Below are positions 45,720 through 55,809 of a DNA stretch of 64,000 nucleotides, piece by piece. Where the stretch lies: NCBI RefSeq assembly GCF_001050375.1, contig NZ_KQ130482.1:62001-126000 (forward strand), read 5' to 3'. The translations under genes and the position numbers were made by a program. The notes below the pieces were generated by a model, which was not told where the DNA came from, ran no database searches, and saw only the letters and a program-made list of their open reading frames with translations. The first letter of the stretch is position 1. Every line of letters begins with the position of its first letter. Source of the stretch: Catenovulum maritimum (lineage in GTDB: Bacteria; Pseudomonadota; Gammaproteobacteria; Enterobacterales; Alteromonadaceae).

Positions 45720-48700
45720 TTAGAAATTAGCTCGTATACCAATGCGATATTGACGACCCGTTTTAAGTAAAGACATAGTTTTACTTGTATCAACTGAGCT
45801 ATCTTCCATAGCATTACCTTCATTCTCGATAAATACTTCACCATCTTCTGTGCGTAAATCTTGCGCAGTAAAGAAAGTGCGACGAACGTCATCTGTTAAA
45901 TTCAATGCTTGGAATGAGACAGTAAAGGTATTATTGATTTTGTAGCTAGAGCTAAAATCAAGTCTCGAAGTTGAATCTAACCATGATGCACCATTAATCA
46001 ACTGACGATTAATTAACTGCATAGAGCTATATCTGTGCGCTAATCTCAGTTGTACGCCATCTTTTTCCCAGAACACAGTTGTATTAGCTGAGTGCTTAGG
46101 CGTATGAGGCTGTGGCAATGGTTTTAATACTTGGCCAGTTGTTTCGATGATTTCTTCATCAGACTCTGAATGAGAATAGGTATAGTTAAACTGTGTCCCT
46201 AAACCAGACAAGAAACCAGGTAAGAAGTCATAGTTATGGGTATAACCAAACTCTAAACCTTTAATTGTCGCGCCTTTACCGTTACGACGAACTTGTACTT
46301 GGAACTCACGACATTTAATTTCAAATGCTTGGTCTGTGATATCGTTTGAAGCTAAACGCTCACGGAAACAGTCAGAATCAATAACACTTTGAACATCAGA
46401 ATTATCAACTAATGACGGGTCAATCAAAAACTCCATAGCGTCGATTTCTGTTTGATCTGTCACGTTTCTTAAATCTTTAGCATAGTAAGGTGTCGCAACG
46501 GTTTCTTCGAAGTTAGTCATATCTTTGTAGAATAAAGTTGCTGACAAAATACCTGTGTCATTAAAGTACCATTCAAATGATAAATCTAAGTTTTTAGACT
46601 CTAGAGGTACTAGGCTAGCGTTTCCTAAAGAACCACTACCCACAGGATCCCAAATACTTTCATTTAATCGAACCGCTGGATTTAATGAATCGAAGCGAGG
46701 ACGAGCCATAGTTTTAGAAATCGCAAAACGCGCTATCATTTGTTCATTAATTGCATAGTTTAAGTTCAAGCTAGGTAAAAACATGCTATAGCTAGAATCA
46801 GCATGACGACGGCTTGATACACGGTAGTCAGGTAGTAATAAACCTTTACCACTTAGTGCTGTAGTCGAACGGTCTAAATAAGCTCTTAAAGTTTCTGTAT
46901 CTCGGCCACGACCAGCAGGCGCGTATAAATCGCCTGCTCGGTTAGGGTTAGGCGCTTGATAAGAGATAGTTTCACCTGTCGGCATACCATTACTATCATA
47001 AGTAACAATTTGCTCTGGAGTTGGTTTGTTAATCAACTCATTTGCTAAACCATCTGCAAATGCACCAGGTGAATAATCAAATAGCATGATTAAAGCTGGA
47101 TCATCTTGTAAGTTATTCAGTGCAGCATCCCATGCAGCTTGGCTACCATCAAACTTATCAGGCGCAAAACCATTTAAATATTGATACTCATTACCTGTGA
47201 TAGGGTCCGTATATTCTTCGAGTAAACCATTGCCAACACTCGGTTGTGTGTTATCACGTTGATCATTAAAGGTGTGAGTTAAACGCCAGTCATAACACTT
47301 ATCGAAATCGGCAAAATCTTCATGATTTGGATAATAGAAATCAGCTGGGATTGAATTTCTGTTTGGTGTGAAGCTTAAGTCACGAGCACTTGTACATACA
47401 GGTAAGCTCATGTTGGCTAGCTGACGATCATTAATGGTGTCATGAGCATCAATTGCAAACACATTATTATAGTATTGAATGCTATCGAAACCAGATGAAT
47501 TCACTTCATCTTTTACATAACGTACACCTACGTTACCTGTTAACTGGCTGTCTAAGAATTCAAAGTTAATTTGTCCGTAAGCCGCAGTCGTATCGATTTC
47601 AATCGTGTTACTACCACTGTTGTTTGGTGTAACACGCATTAATGACGCATCACGACCCAATACTCGACCTAACGCTTTATCAACACTTAATAATGGCCAA
47701 CCATTAATCCACTCACCACCTGTATCTTCTAACTTATATGGGCGAATTAGGTTTTGAGAATCAGCAGTCCAAGCATTAACAGGACCAGTATCCACTTCAG
47801 ATGGCGTTATTATCTCATCTAAGAAGTTATTAACCGGGAAAGCACCATTATCGATAAATTGAGCGAGTGTAATATCCTGCATGCGGATTTGCTCAAGGTC
47901 TAAAATTTCACCTTCACTCGATTGAACACTAGAAGAGTTAGAAATTTGCGTTGTCGCACGTGACACATCACGCTTACGATTACTGCGTTTAACACCAAAC
48001 TCAACTTCACGAATATGCTCTGAATCAATCGCCCAATCAAAGTCAATGACTAAAGACTTAGCAGTATCATCACTTAAGTTACTGGTAAAGTTAACACCAC
48101 CAACATGGTTGGTATGTAAATCACGTGGATTGAATCGACTTGGTTTATAATCTAATGCGCCAGTAACTGCATCTCGGCTTGCAAACTCAGTACCTAAAGA
48201 TGGAATACATGAACCTGTAATACAGTTAAAGCCCATAGGTTGGAAATCGCTTAACGGCGTACTTTTAACCGCACCACCCCATAACGTACCCCAAGTTGCA
48301 GTAGATAAACGAACGTTTCTTGGGTTGTCATCAACTGTGTTTGAGTAACCCGCAACGATATTAACTTGAAGGTCATCCGTTAGCATTTGCTTTATATTTA
48401 AGCTAGCAACTTTTGTTTCAATCGTATTAACACCCATATTTCGCGCAAAGTTACCCTGTGTTCCACGGCCAACCCAACGCTCAAACGTGTCATTTGCTAA
48501 ATTAAAGTTGCGCCATGCATACATAGGATCTAATTCTAATGGCACATTAGAGTCAGGTGCATAGTTCATGAATAATGAATGGTTATCATTAGTCACTTCT
48601 TGTTTTGCATGACTTAAATCTAATTGAATATCTGTATCCGCACTAGGTGCGTATTGAAGACCAATATTCAAGGTTTTACGGTCACGTTGATTTCGGTTTA

Positions 48701-49679
48701 AGTAGAAGTTTTGACTCTCGCGAGTCATACCGTACTTATTAACCTCAGTTGTTAAAATTTGCGTATTTGGATCATAATTATCCGATGCTCTGTGGTAATT
48801 ATGTTTAGGGTATACATAATATTTACCATTTATTTCTTGAGCAAAAGCATCATTATCAGTTTGAGCAGCTAAGTACTCGGCTTCTGAATCAAACACGGCA
48901 CTCGGTACACGAATAACCTTATTATCCATGTCGCTCGCAGTAAAATCTTGGATGCGATAAGCTCTTTCACCCCAGTTTACGTTTGTTTCGTCGCGACGTG
49001 TTTTTTGAGTTTCGTCTGAATAAGTAACAATTACACCAAAAGACTCGTCAAAAAACTTATCTGAAACACTTGCTGTGATTTTGCGATCGTAATCAGTTGA
49101 GTAATCATTGTAACGACCTTGATACTCCAACATACGTCTAGGCTTATTTAAAGCAAGCGGTTTAATTGAATTTAACTGAACTGATGCACCTAAAGAGCCT
49201 TCGTCATTTTCAGCAGATTGAGTCTTGATAACATCAATTGAGCCTAAAATATCGGCAGAGAAAGTACTTAAATCAACACTTTGGTCAGATGAAGCACTTT
49301 CTGCGTCACCACTTAAACCACTGGTTAAAGCAATACCGTTCATTGAAATTTGATTCAAGTGAGCGCCAGCACCACGAACAGAAATTCGAGTCCCTTCACC
49401 ATCTTGCTCTTGTACGGTTACACCCGTAATTCTTGATAACGCATCAGCGATATTTTGGTCAGTTGATTTACCAATATCTTCTGCGTGAATTGAATCAGTT
49501 ACCGTATCAGCAAAACGCTTAGAGTTAATCGCTTTGATCAAGCTACCTCTAAAACCTGTTACTTCAATCGTTTCTACGTCGTTTTCTGTTTCAGTCTCTT
49601 CTGCTGCGTACAAAGGTGTTGTCATAAATGATGTAACAACAGCGGTAGCAACTGCTTTGAGTTTGAAGTTATTTATCAT
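45720..49679 (-). CDS. TonB-dependent receptor, large TIGR01782-type
   Basis: 1319 residues. Signal peptide to about residue 26 (FMTTPLYAAEE), then a plug domain with IEVTGFRGSLIKAINSKRF, DSIHAEDIGKSTDQNIADAL, SRITGVTVQEQDGEGTRISV and MNGIAL. A long 22-strand barrel follows with large loops, and the C-terminal strand ends in IGIRANF. It imports oligosaccharides released by the GH16 enzymes across the outer membrane, with energy from TonB-ExbBD. Gene order sulfatase (49836-51284) - receptor - lipoprotein on one strand suggests an operon led by the palindrome at 51310. ATG follows GGAGAGGCCAC. Confidence 0.92.
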   Translation of the reverse strand: MINNFKLKAVATAVVTSFMTTPLYAAEETETENDVETIEVTGFRGSLIKAINSKRFADTVTDSIHAEDIGKSTDQNIADALSRITGVTVQEQDGEGTRISVRGAGAHLNQISMNGIALTSGLSGDAESASSDQSVDLSTFSADILGSIDVIKTQSAENDEGSLGASVQLNSIKPLALNKPRRMLEYQGRYNDYSTDYDRKITASVSDKFFDESFGVIVTYSDETQKTRRDETNVNWGERAYRIQDFTASDMDNKVIRVPSAVFDSEAEYLAAQTDNDAFAQEINGKYYVYPKHNYHRASDNYDPNTQILTTEVNKYGMTRESQNFYLNRNQRDRKTLNIGLQYAPSADTDIQLDLSHAKQEVTNDNHSLFMNYAPDSNVPLELDPMYAWRNFNLANDTFERWVGRGTQGNFARNMGVNTIETKVASLNIKQMLTDDLQVNIVAGYSNTVDDNPRNVRLSTATWGTLWGGAVKSTPLSDFQPMGFNCITGSCIPSLGTEFASRDAVTGALDYKPSRFNPRDLHTNHVGGVNFTSNLSDDTAKSLVIDFDWAIDSEHIREVEFGVKRSNRKRDVSRATTQISNSSSVQSSEGEILDLEQIRMQDITLAQFIDNGAFPVNNFLDEIITPSEVDTGPVNAWTADSQNLIRPYKLEDTGGEWINGWPLLSVDKALGRVLGRDASLMRVTPNNSGSNTIEIDTTAAYGQINFEFLDSQLTGNVGVRYVKDEVNSSGFDSIQYYNNVFAIDAHDTINDRQLANMSLPVCTSARDLSFTPNRNSIPADFYYPNHEDFADFDKCYDWRLTHTFNDQRDNTQPSVGNGLLEEYTDPITGNEYQYLNGFAPDKFDGSQAAWDAALNNLQDDPALIMLFDYSPGAFADGLANELINKPTPEQIVTYDSNGMPTGETISYQAPNPNRAGDLYAPAGRGRDTETLRAYLDRSTTALSGKGLLLPDYRVSSRRHADSSYSMFLPSLNLNYAINEQMIARFAISKTMARPRFDSLNPAVRLNESIWDPVGSGSLGNASLVPLESKNLDLSFEWYFNDTGILSATLFYKDMTNFEETVATPYYAKDLRNVTDQTEIDAMEFLIDPSLVDNSDVQSVIDSDCFRERLASNDITDQAFEIKCREFQVQVRRNGKGATIKGLEFGYTHNYDFLPGFLSGLGTQFNYTYSHSESDEEIIETTGQVLKPLPQPHTPKHSANTTVFWEKDGVQLRLAHRYSSMQLINRQLINGASWLDSTSRLDFSSSYKINNTFTVSFQALNLTDDVRRTFFTAQDLRTEDGEVFIENEGNAMEDSSVDTSKTMSLLKTGRQYRIGIRANF

Positions 49680-49835
49680 GTGGCCTCTCCACTTCGTTTG
49701 TAGTGCTTGAGCTAAAGTGACAACCCCGTCATTTAGCTTTATTTACTTAAATTCAATAAAGCATTAGAAGAACTGCAAATTCCTAATGCTTCCAGGACAG
49801 CTGGCACAAAACATTCTGTGCTAGCTGAGATACTG

Positions 49836-51284
49836 CTAAGGAATCGATATTTGCGAGCTTGATTGCTTACTATCAGCATTTTTCCAGCGATACTTATCCA
49901 TACGATCTATATCCATGTTTTCGAACTTTCTTTGTAGTAACCAACGAGGTCTTTCCAATGTTGATTCCCACTCAAATAACTGTTTAAACATAGCTTTTAC
50001 GCGCTCTGGCTCTTGAGCTGCATAGTTTTTAACTTCTTTGATGTCGTTTGGTACGTAATACAATTCTGCTGGACGGTCAGGAAAACGAATTAATTTCCAA
50101 TCGCCAACTCGAATCGTGGCTCTGACATCTTTTTTCCAATACATAACTTCATGCGGTCTACCAGCTTTTTCGCCTATTACGAATGGAGCTAAATCAACAC
50201 CGTCAACACTGTTAAGGTCTTTAGTATCGCCACCACCCGCAGCATAGAATGTAGGTAACAAATCAAGAGTTAGTACCGGGAACTGATACTTAGTATTGGC
50301 TTTAAACTTGTTCGGCCATTTAGCAACAAATGGTACGCGTAAGCCGCCTTCTAAGTGGTTAGATTTAGTGCCACTAAATGGCGCATTATCAGAAGCGTTT
50401 TTGTCTGTAGGACCGCCATTGTCATTAGAGAAAACAACTAGAGTATTGTCATCTATGCCTAACTCTTCTAACTTATCCATGATTTTTCCAGACGCTCTGT
50501 CTAAAGAAAGTGTCATGGCTGCAACAATTTTGCGGTTGCCGGTTAAATTTGGGAATTGCGCCAAATCTTCTTCCGTAGCTTCCATTGGAGTATGAACCGC
50601 ATTAAAGGAAACAAAGGCAAAGAAAGGTTGCTTTTTAGCATGTTTGCGTTCAATAAAATCAACGACTTCATCAGCAATCACATCGGTTAAATAACCTTCA
50701 TGCTCTTTAAAGTTACCAAAGCCACGCTCTAAGTAGTTAAGCTCGTCATGTGGTTTATTCTTTTCGGTATATGGATAAAAGCTTCGAGCGCCGCCACGGA
50801 AACCGTAGAACTCATCAAAACCATTCTTAGTTGGATGAAATTTATCTGCGCCTCCTAAATGCCATTTACCATAGTAAGACGTCGCATAACCAAGCTTTTG
50901 CAAATACTCGCCCATGGTAACTTCTTCAACAGGCACGCCCATATCATTGTTATCTTTAGCTGAGTTTTTACTCATATAACCAGGTACATTATTTTCTTCA
51001 AAGCCAAACCTTTGTTGATATTTACCAGTAATAATACCGGCTCTAGAAGGACCACAAGTCGGATCAGATACATAGCCTTGGGTAAAAATCACCCCTTCTT
51101 TCGCTAATTTGTCTAGGTTAGGCGTCTTCATTACTTTGCTGCCATGAAAACCGAAATCGGCATATCCAGCATCATCAGCAAACAAAAAGACAATATTAGG
51201 TTGTTCTTCATTTCGAGATTTAGCGTTCGCTAAATTCGATAACACAAGTAAGAAACTAAAAATATATAAGGTTAAGTACTTCAT
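49836..51284 (-). CDS. S1-family sulfatase
   Basis: 482 residues, signal peptide to about 22. [19 protein letters not shown] carries the metal Asp pair; the formylglycine site is CGPSR (Cys77), followed by [20 protein letters not shown], and the late motifs HLEGGLRVP. It would remove sulfate from galactan oligosaccharides. It is upstream of the TonB receptor on the same strand, 157 bp away, and downstream of the palindrome at 51310-51324. Its formylglycine motif matches that of the sulfatase at 57286 (CGPSR), unlike the CAPSR/CTPSR pair of the ulvan locus. Confidence 0.92.
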   Translation of the reverse strand: MKYLTLYIFSFLLVLSNLANAKSRNEEQPNIVFLFADDAGYADFGFHGSKVMKTPNLDKLAKEGVIFTQGYVSDPTCGPSRAGIITGKYQQRFGFEENNVPGYMSKNSAKDNNDMGVPVEEVTMGEYLQKLGYATSYYGKWHLGGADKFHPTKNGFDEFYGFRGGARSFYPYTEKNKPHDELNYLERGFGNFKEHEGYLTDVIADEVVDFIERKHAKKQPFFAFVSFNAVHTPMEATEEDLAQFPNLTGNRKIVAAMTLSLDRASGKIMDKLEELGIDDNTLVVFSNDNGGPTDKNASDNAPFSGTKSNHLEGGLRVPFVAKWPNKFKANTKYQFPVLTLDLLPTFYAAGGGDTKDLNSVDGVDLAPFVIGEKAGRPHEVMYWKKDVRATIRVGDWKLIRFPDRPAELYYVPNDIKEVKNYAAQEPERVKAMFKQLFEWESTLERPRWLLQRKFENMDIDRMDKYRWKNADSKQSSSQISIP

Positions 51285-51309
51285 CTCAAATCCAAATAAT
51301 TATGATAAT

Positions 51310-51324
51310 AAACATCATATGTTT
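51310..51324 (-). promoter_or_regulatory. Putative GntR operator for sulfatase-receptor operon
   Basis: AAACATCATATGTTT: palindromic arms AAACAT/ATGTTT around a short centre. It is 26 bp upstream of the sulfatase start. 51325-51564 is AT-rich and holds no gene. Confidence 0.7.
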
Positions 51325-51564
51325 AAGTTAATTATATTAAAGCATACGTTTACTAATTAATCAATATGTTATTTTTTTGTGTTATTTTTGATTAAACAAA
51401 AAATAACCCTAATGAAAATAAATATAAGATACTGATATTTAAACGTTTAATATAAAAACATATTAAATAGAAATTTATTAACCAAATTAAGTTTAGTTAA
51501 TAAATTTAACTTTTTTGTTTTTTTTATTATAAAAACTAAGTTAACATAAAAATAACACAAACAT

Positions 51565-51579
51565 AAAGATAATATGTTT
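51565..51579 (+). promoter_or_regulatory. Putative operator half-site for the secreted protein gene
   Basis: AAAGATAATATGTTT: the right arm TATGTTT is perfect and the left is degenerate. It lies 29 bp upstream of the ATG at 51608. Confidence 0.45.
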
Positions 51580-51607
51580 TGAGATAAACAACAACCGAGG
51601 TTAGATT

Positions 51608-52315
51608 ATGAAATATTGGTACTCCGCTTTTTTACTACTAGTAGTGACAAGTTTTGCTCACGCTGAAGATAAAATTATTAATTTTTCAGTTCAAGAAAAT
51701 ATCGGCTTAAAGGAAGTTCCAATTATTCATGTTGAAGTTGAAATTAGTAAAACCCGTGATTTATATGTCGCCCTACAAGATCTAGATAATGGCTGGAAGC
51801 AAATTACATCAAAAATGAAACGCCTGAGAAAATCAGGTAAGTACAGCTTACAGTTGAAAGTCGAAGATTTAAAACCAGGCAACTATCGTTGGAATGCTTA
51901 CATTGCCCCTAGAGGTAAAAACTGGAATGAAAAAATAGGTGAGCAGCTTAGTCAAAATATGCGTGTCGTTGATGCAGATAAATATGTAGAAGCAATTAAA
52001 TTCTCTAATAATGACCAAATCCAAAAAGTAGTCTGGCCAAAAGTAATCGCAGATAACTCAGAATATATACTCAATGTGGCTTATGCGATCACTCAGCCAA
52101 GAGATTTATATATTAAGCTTTATAACAAAGTCGGTTGGGTCGAACTAGGGAGCATCAAAGTCCCCGTCGCTAAACCAGGTGAAATTAAGTTCCCAATCGC
52201 AGATATGATTAAGGTTTATGGCAAAGGTGAATTCGCTTGGGTTGCTAATTTGTCAGAAACCGGCGAAACCGAAATTTTAGGTAAAAAACAAGGTCGCGTT
52301 TTTACTATTGAATAA
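51608..52315 (+). CDS. Secreted protein with two repeated beta domains, unknown function
   Basis: 235 residues; signal peptide to about 20 (FLLLVVTSFAHAED). Two similar beta-sandwich halves: the first (about 25-125) has VEVEISKTRDLYVALQDLDN and LKPGNYRWNAYIAPRG, the second (about 130-235) has VAYAITQPRDLYIKLYNKVG and GKGEFAWVANLSETG. The common pattern is a hydrophobic strand, x-x-RDLY(V/I)xL, then a late (Y/F)xW(N/V)A strand. No catalytic residues stand out. It is between the operator cluster and an FG-GAP lipoprotein; binding of glycan or a role as accessory domain is possible. Family not recognised. Confidence 0.75.
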   Translation: MKYWYSAFLLLVVTSFAHAEDKIINFSVQENIGLKEVPIIHVEVEISKTRDLYVALQDLDNGWKQITSKMKRLRKSGKYSLQLKVEDLKPGNYRWNAYIAPRGKNWNEKIGEQLSQNMRVVDADKYVEAIKFSNNDQIQKVVWPKVIADNSEYILNVAYAITQPRDLYIKLYNKVGWVELGSIKVPVAKPGEIKFPIADMIKVYGKGEFAWVANLSETGETEILGKKQGRVFTIE

Positions 52316-52359
52316 AGATTGTCGAATTGTGTTAGAAACACATATTTATTAAAAACTTT

Positions 52360-52383
52360 ACGCTCCAACTTGGAGCGTTTTTA
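52360..52383 (+). terminator. Rho-independent terminator
   Basis: ACGCTCCA / TGGAGCGT with a 3-nt loop, followed by TTTTATT, 44 bp past the stop. Confidence 0.85.
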
Positions 52384-52508
52384 TTATCTAAAACTACATT
52401 CAGAGAATAGGTCAACGAATATTCGCTCAATCTAGCTCTATCACCTTCAATAAATTAGCTAGCTAAATTATCCATTTCATTTTTTAAACATTTATAGGTA
52501 ATCATTAC

Positions 52509-54428
52509 ATGTCACTGAAACATAGTTTCATCAAACCAAAAGCCATTTTAACCGCGTTATTAGTAACGAGCGTATATACCAATCTTGCAGGGTGTAGCGC
52601 CACAATAACACCAGAAATAAATGAGTTAGTTTTCATTAAAGCCCAAGAAGATATCAATCTGGAAACGTTAAACCGAAGAAAGTGGGATAATCCAATTGTC
52701 GCGGATTTTGATCAAGACGGTCATACCGATCTACTTTTGCTCGATCACGGCAGGCTGATGAAGATGTATTGGAATAACGGCCAAGGAAAGTTTTTAAAAC
52801 CGATCACAATTAGAGGTGGTGACTTACATGGTGTCGCAGTCGGAGATATTAACCAAGACGGAAAACTTAATATTGTCGTTTCTCAAGGTGGTGGGGCTGG
52901 AACCAACCTTAGAAAACCAGAATTCTACCAAATAGAGAAAAATAGAAAAATATCTAAACTTGCTGATTTAGATAAAAACTTTGTAGCAGGTAGAGGCAGA
53001 GGCGCTAAACTTGTTGACGCTGACAAAGATGGCGATCTCGACTTAATCTTACCAGGCGCTATGTCATCAAAAGATAAACAGAGCCAGATTTTTGTCTACG
53101 AAAATAATGGCAAAGGTCATTATACGCTCCATTCAAGGCTACCAACGATTCGCGGTGAAGCACAAAGATTAAAAATCACTGACTTTAACAATGATGGGAT
53201 TTTTGACCTTATTTTTTATGGCACTTCTCAACCGATCAAACTATATCAGGGCGATGGCAACCTAGGCTATAAAAACGTCACCGAGCAAGTCCTAGCGGGT
53301 AACCAAATCACGCATGTATTAGGAATAGCTGAAATCGACTTTGATAATGACGGCGACTTTGACCTGTTCTTAAATCGCTCAGGCGAGATAGACAAGCAGT
53401 ACCTACATTATGATGCTGAAGAGAAAAATTTAGCAGTCGCAGTCAGAAACAGTAAAAAAATAGATATTAAGCAAATCCAAGCTGGTGACATTCTAAAAAT
53501 TACTAACTTCCAAAAAGTATTAAAGAAGCGAGTTTACTTAGGTAAAACTAAAACACTGTTAGATTTATCTAAAAATGATTGGCATGCTGGGGTCGATCTA
53601 AGCATTAATCATCACGATGCGAATGGATTCCCAGACCACTCCGACTTAGAAAAAGACAGCATACACATAGGTTATTTAGGTGATGGAAATTGGCGGTTAG
53701 CTGCACTAACTCAATTTTTAGGCACAATGACGTTAGTTGATGTCATTATAAATCAAATAGAAAACAAACCTATCGACCAACATTCAGGTATCTTACTCGA
53801 AAATATTCAAGGAAAGTTGCTCGATATTTCTGCATCAAGTCAATTAGACCAGCTTATCAACACGACAGGTACTGCAGTTGCTGATTACAATAATGATGGT
53901 TTTAACGATTTATTTGTTGTCAAGCATGGCACATTAGCGAATCCGGTTAAACAAGCCTTATTAATTAACAACGGCCGTGGCCAATTTAATTTAGTGACTC
54001 ACCATCAAATCGAATCTGCAGGGATGGGAACTTTTGGGATGGGAGCTGATGCACTGGATTACAACCAAGATGGTTTAGTCGATTTGATCTACACCAACGA
54101 AAGAGGTTTGTGGCATTTATATAAAAACAGTAAGTCAATCAAGCAGAAAAATAACTTCATCAAGTTTAAAGTATCGAACTCACCGACGGGGAAAGCGACT
54201 GCACTTGGCGCCATAGTGACCCTCTATCTAGATAATGGAATCACTCAAACTCAAAGAGTCGGTTACGGTGCCGCACCTTATTCTCAATCATTTAATGATA
54301 CTGTACATTTTGGTATTGGTAAGCAAGCTCAATTTGTAAAAATGGAAGTTAAGTGGACAAATGGAGAGTCTGTCGTATTGAATAGTATTAGTGACAATAA
54401 TAATAGCGTCAGTATGTTAACTAACTAA
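52509..54428 (+). CDS. FG-GAP/UnbV repeat lipoprotein
   Basis: 639 residues; signal peptide with lipobox LAGCSA (near Cys29). At least seven calcium-type FG-GAP motifs of D-x-D/N-x-D-G-x-x-D form appear: DFDQDGHTDL, DINQDGKLNI, DADKDGDLDL, DFNNDGIFDL, DFDNDGDFDL, DYNNDGFNDL and DYNQDGLVDL, making a seven-bladed propeller. A C-terminal UnbV/ASPIC module follows (FIKFKVSNSPTGKATALGAI, VKMEVKWTNGES). Such lipoproteins occur beside polysaccharide-degrading genes in marine bacteria but lack a tested role; adhesion or glycan binding is plausible. Preceded by a 52384-52508 gap with an AAACATTTATAGG half-site near 52486. A terminator invaded by an insertion sequence follows. Confidence 0.8.
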   Translation: MSLKHSFIKPKAILTALLVTSVYTNLAGCSATITPEINELVFIKAQEDINLETLNRRKWDNPIVADFDQDGHTDLLLLDHGRLMKMYWNNGQGKFLKPITIRGGDLHGVAVGDINQDGKLNIVVSQGGGAGTNLRKPEFYQIEKNRKISKLADLDKNFVAGRGRGAKLVDADKDGDLDLILPGAMSSKDKQSQIFVYENNGKGHYTLHSRLPTIRGEAQRLKITDFNNDGIFDLIFYGTSQPIKLYQGDGNLGYKNVTEQVLAGNQITHVLGIAEIDFDNDGDFDLFLNRSGEIDKQYLHYDAEEKNLAVAVRNSKKIDIKQIQAGDILKITNFQKVLKKRVYLGKTKTLLDLSKNDWHAGVDLSINHHDANGFPDHSDLEKDSIHIGYLGDGNWRLAALTQFLGTMTLVDVIINQIENKPIDQHSGILLENIQGKLLDISASSQLDQLINTTGTAVADYNNDGFNDLFVVKHGTLANPVKQALLINNGRGQFNLVTHHQIESAGMGTFGMGADALDYNQDGLVDLIYTNERGLWHLYKNSKSIKQKNNFIKFKVSNSPTGKATALGAIVTLYLDNGITQTQRVGYGAAPYSQSFNDTVHFGIGKQAQFVKMEVKWTNGESVVLNSISDNNNSVSMLTN

Positions 54429-54435
54429 TTGGACT

Positions 54436-54465
54436 AAAGGTGATAGCGAGTGCTATCACCTTTTT
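54436..54465 (+). terminator. Rho-independent terminator split by IS insertion
   Basis: 12-bp stem AAAGGTGATAGC / GCTATCACCTTT with loop GAGT, then TTTTT. The T-tract runs into the IS256 element whose target duplication (CCTTTTTG) is part of this terminator. Confidence 0.85.
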
Positions 54466-54466
54466 G

Positions 54467-55776
54467 GACCCTGAAACACATTTTGTGTAACTGCCAGGTT
54501 TAAATAACATCTTTCAAACGGTCTTCGAATTCAATCATAAATCGATTCAAGGCCGTTTTCCAATTTCTTATCGGCATCGTCCATTTTTTCGATGCTTGCT
54601 CAATCGCCAAATAGATAACTTTCTTCGCTGAATCATCATGCGGAAATAACTTACGTTTTTTAATCGCTTTACGAATAACACTGTTCAGTGACTCAATGGC
54701 GTTCGTGGTATAAATTGCTTTACGTATATCCTCAGGGTAATTAAATAGCGTGCTGACATTTTGCCAGTTGTTACGCCACGAGCGTGATATGTTGGGGTAT
54801 TTACTATCCCAACGCTGTTCAAATTGCTCAAGTGACAGCAAAGCATCATCTTCAGTGACTGATTGGTAAATACGTTTTAAATCAGCTGTGATAGTTTTGT
54901 AATCTTTCCATGGCACGAACTTCAATGAGTTACGCACCATATGGACAATACAGAGCTGAATTTGCGTATCAGGATAAACGGTATTAATCGCATCAGGAAA
55001 TCCTTTTAGCCCATCAACACAAGCGATGAGGATATCTTTGACGCCTCGATTTTTCAGCTCCGTGAGCACATTGAGCCAAAATTTAGCCCCTTCATTTTCT
55101 GATATCCACATGCCAAGTAATTCTTTATGGCCTTCAACATTGACGCCAAGCGCAAGGTAAACAGCTTTATTGATGACTTGCTTATCTTGCCTAATTTTAA
55201 CCACTAAACAGTCGAGATAGACGATAGGATAAACGGCATCGAGAGGTCTCGCTTGCCATTCAACCACTTGTTCAATAACCGCATTGGTCACTCTAGAAAT
55301 AAGTGTTGGTGAGACATCAGCATCATACATTTCTTTGAAGGTTGCGACGATATCACGCGTTGTCATACCTTTGGAATACAGGTATAAAATCTTGTCATCC
55401 ATCGAGGTAAAACGGGTTTGGTTTTTCTTAACGAGCTGAGGCTCAAAACTAGAGTCTCTGTCACGAGGTGCGTCTAACTCAACCTCGCCATCTTCTGTGC
55501 GAATGGTTTTAGGTGAATAACCATTACGGTAATTCTGATGCTCAGATTGTTCATGGCGGGCGTAGCCAAGGTGCTCGTCTAGTTCAGCGTTAAGTGCTGC
55601 TTCAACAGTTACCTTAGTTAGCATTTTACGAAAGTCAGTTAAGTCTGCTTCGGTTTTAATTGATTTAGCGGCTTGCTTTGCAAACGCTTCAAGTTCTTTT
55701 TTATTCATAGTCTGCCTATCTTAAACCCTACATGGGTATTAATAATAGGCAGTTACACAGATTTTGTTATAGGGTC
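54467..55776 (-). mobile_element. IS256-family insertion sequence
   Basis: Ends GACCCT.../...AGGGTC are inverted repeats (about 29 bp, with identical distal GTAACTGCC). Bases CCTTTTTG at 54459-54466 and 55777-55784 are a perfect 8-bp target duplication, normal for IS256. The 1310-bp element carries one intact transposase gene. It is inserted in the T-tract of a terminator. Confidence 0.92.
54500..55708 (-). CDS. IS256-family transposase (mutator type)
   Basis: 402 residues with the family layout: an N-terminal zinc-like or helical part (LDEHLGYARHEQSEHQNYRN), DDE catalytic core including VYLDCLVVKIRQDK, CVDGLKGFPDAIN and the IYTTNAIESLNSVIRKAIKK signature of the Transposase_mut family. Length is typical. 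It lies inside intact terminal repeats with a perfect 8-bp target duplication, so the element is likely recent and could still be active. ATG at 55708. Confidence 0.95.
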   Translation of the reverse strand: MNKKELEAFAKQAAKSIKTEADLTDFRKMLTKVTVEAALNAELDEHLGYARHEQSEHQNYRNGYSPKTIRTEDGEVELDAPRDRDSSFEPQLVKKNQTRFTSMDDKILYLYSKGMTTRDIVATFKEMYDADVSPTLISRVTNAVIEQVVEWQARPLDAVYPIVYLDCLVVKIRQDKQVINKAVYLALGVNVEGHKELLGMWISENEGAKFWLNVLTELKNRGVKDILIACVDGLKGFPDAINTVYPDTQIQLCIVHMVRNSLKFVPWKDYKTITADLKRIYQSVTEDDALLSLEQFEQRWDSKYPNISRSWRNNWQNVSTLFNYPEDIRKAIYTTNAIESLNSVIRKAIKKRKLFPHDDSAKKVIYLAIEQASKKWTMPIRNWKTALNRFMIEFEDRLKDVI

Positions 55777-55809
55777 CCTTTTTGCGTACTAAAAATTAAA
55801 AAAAACCAA

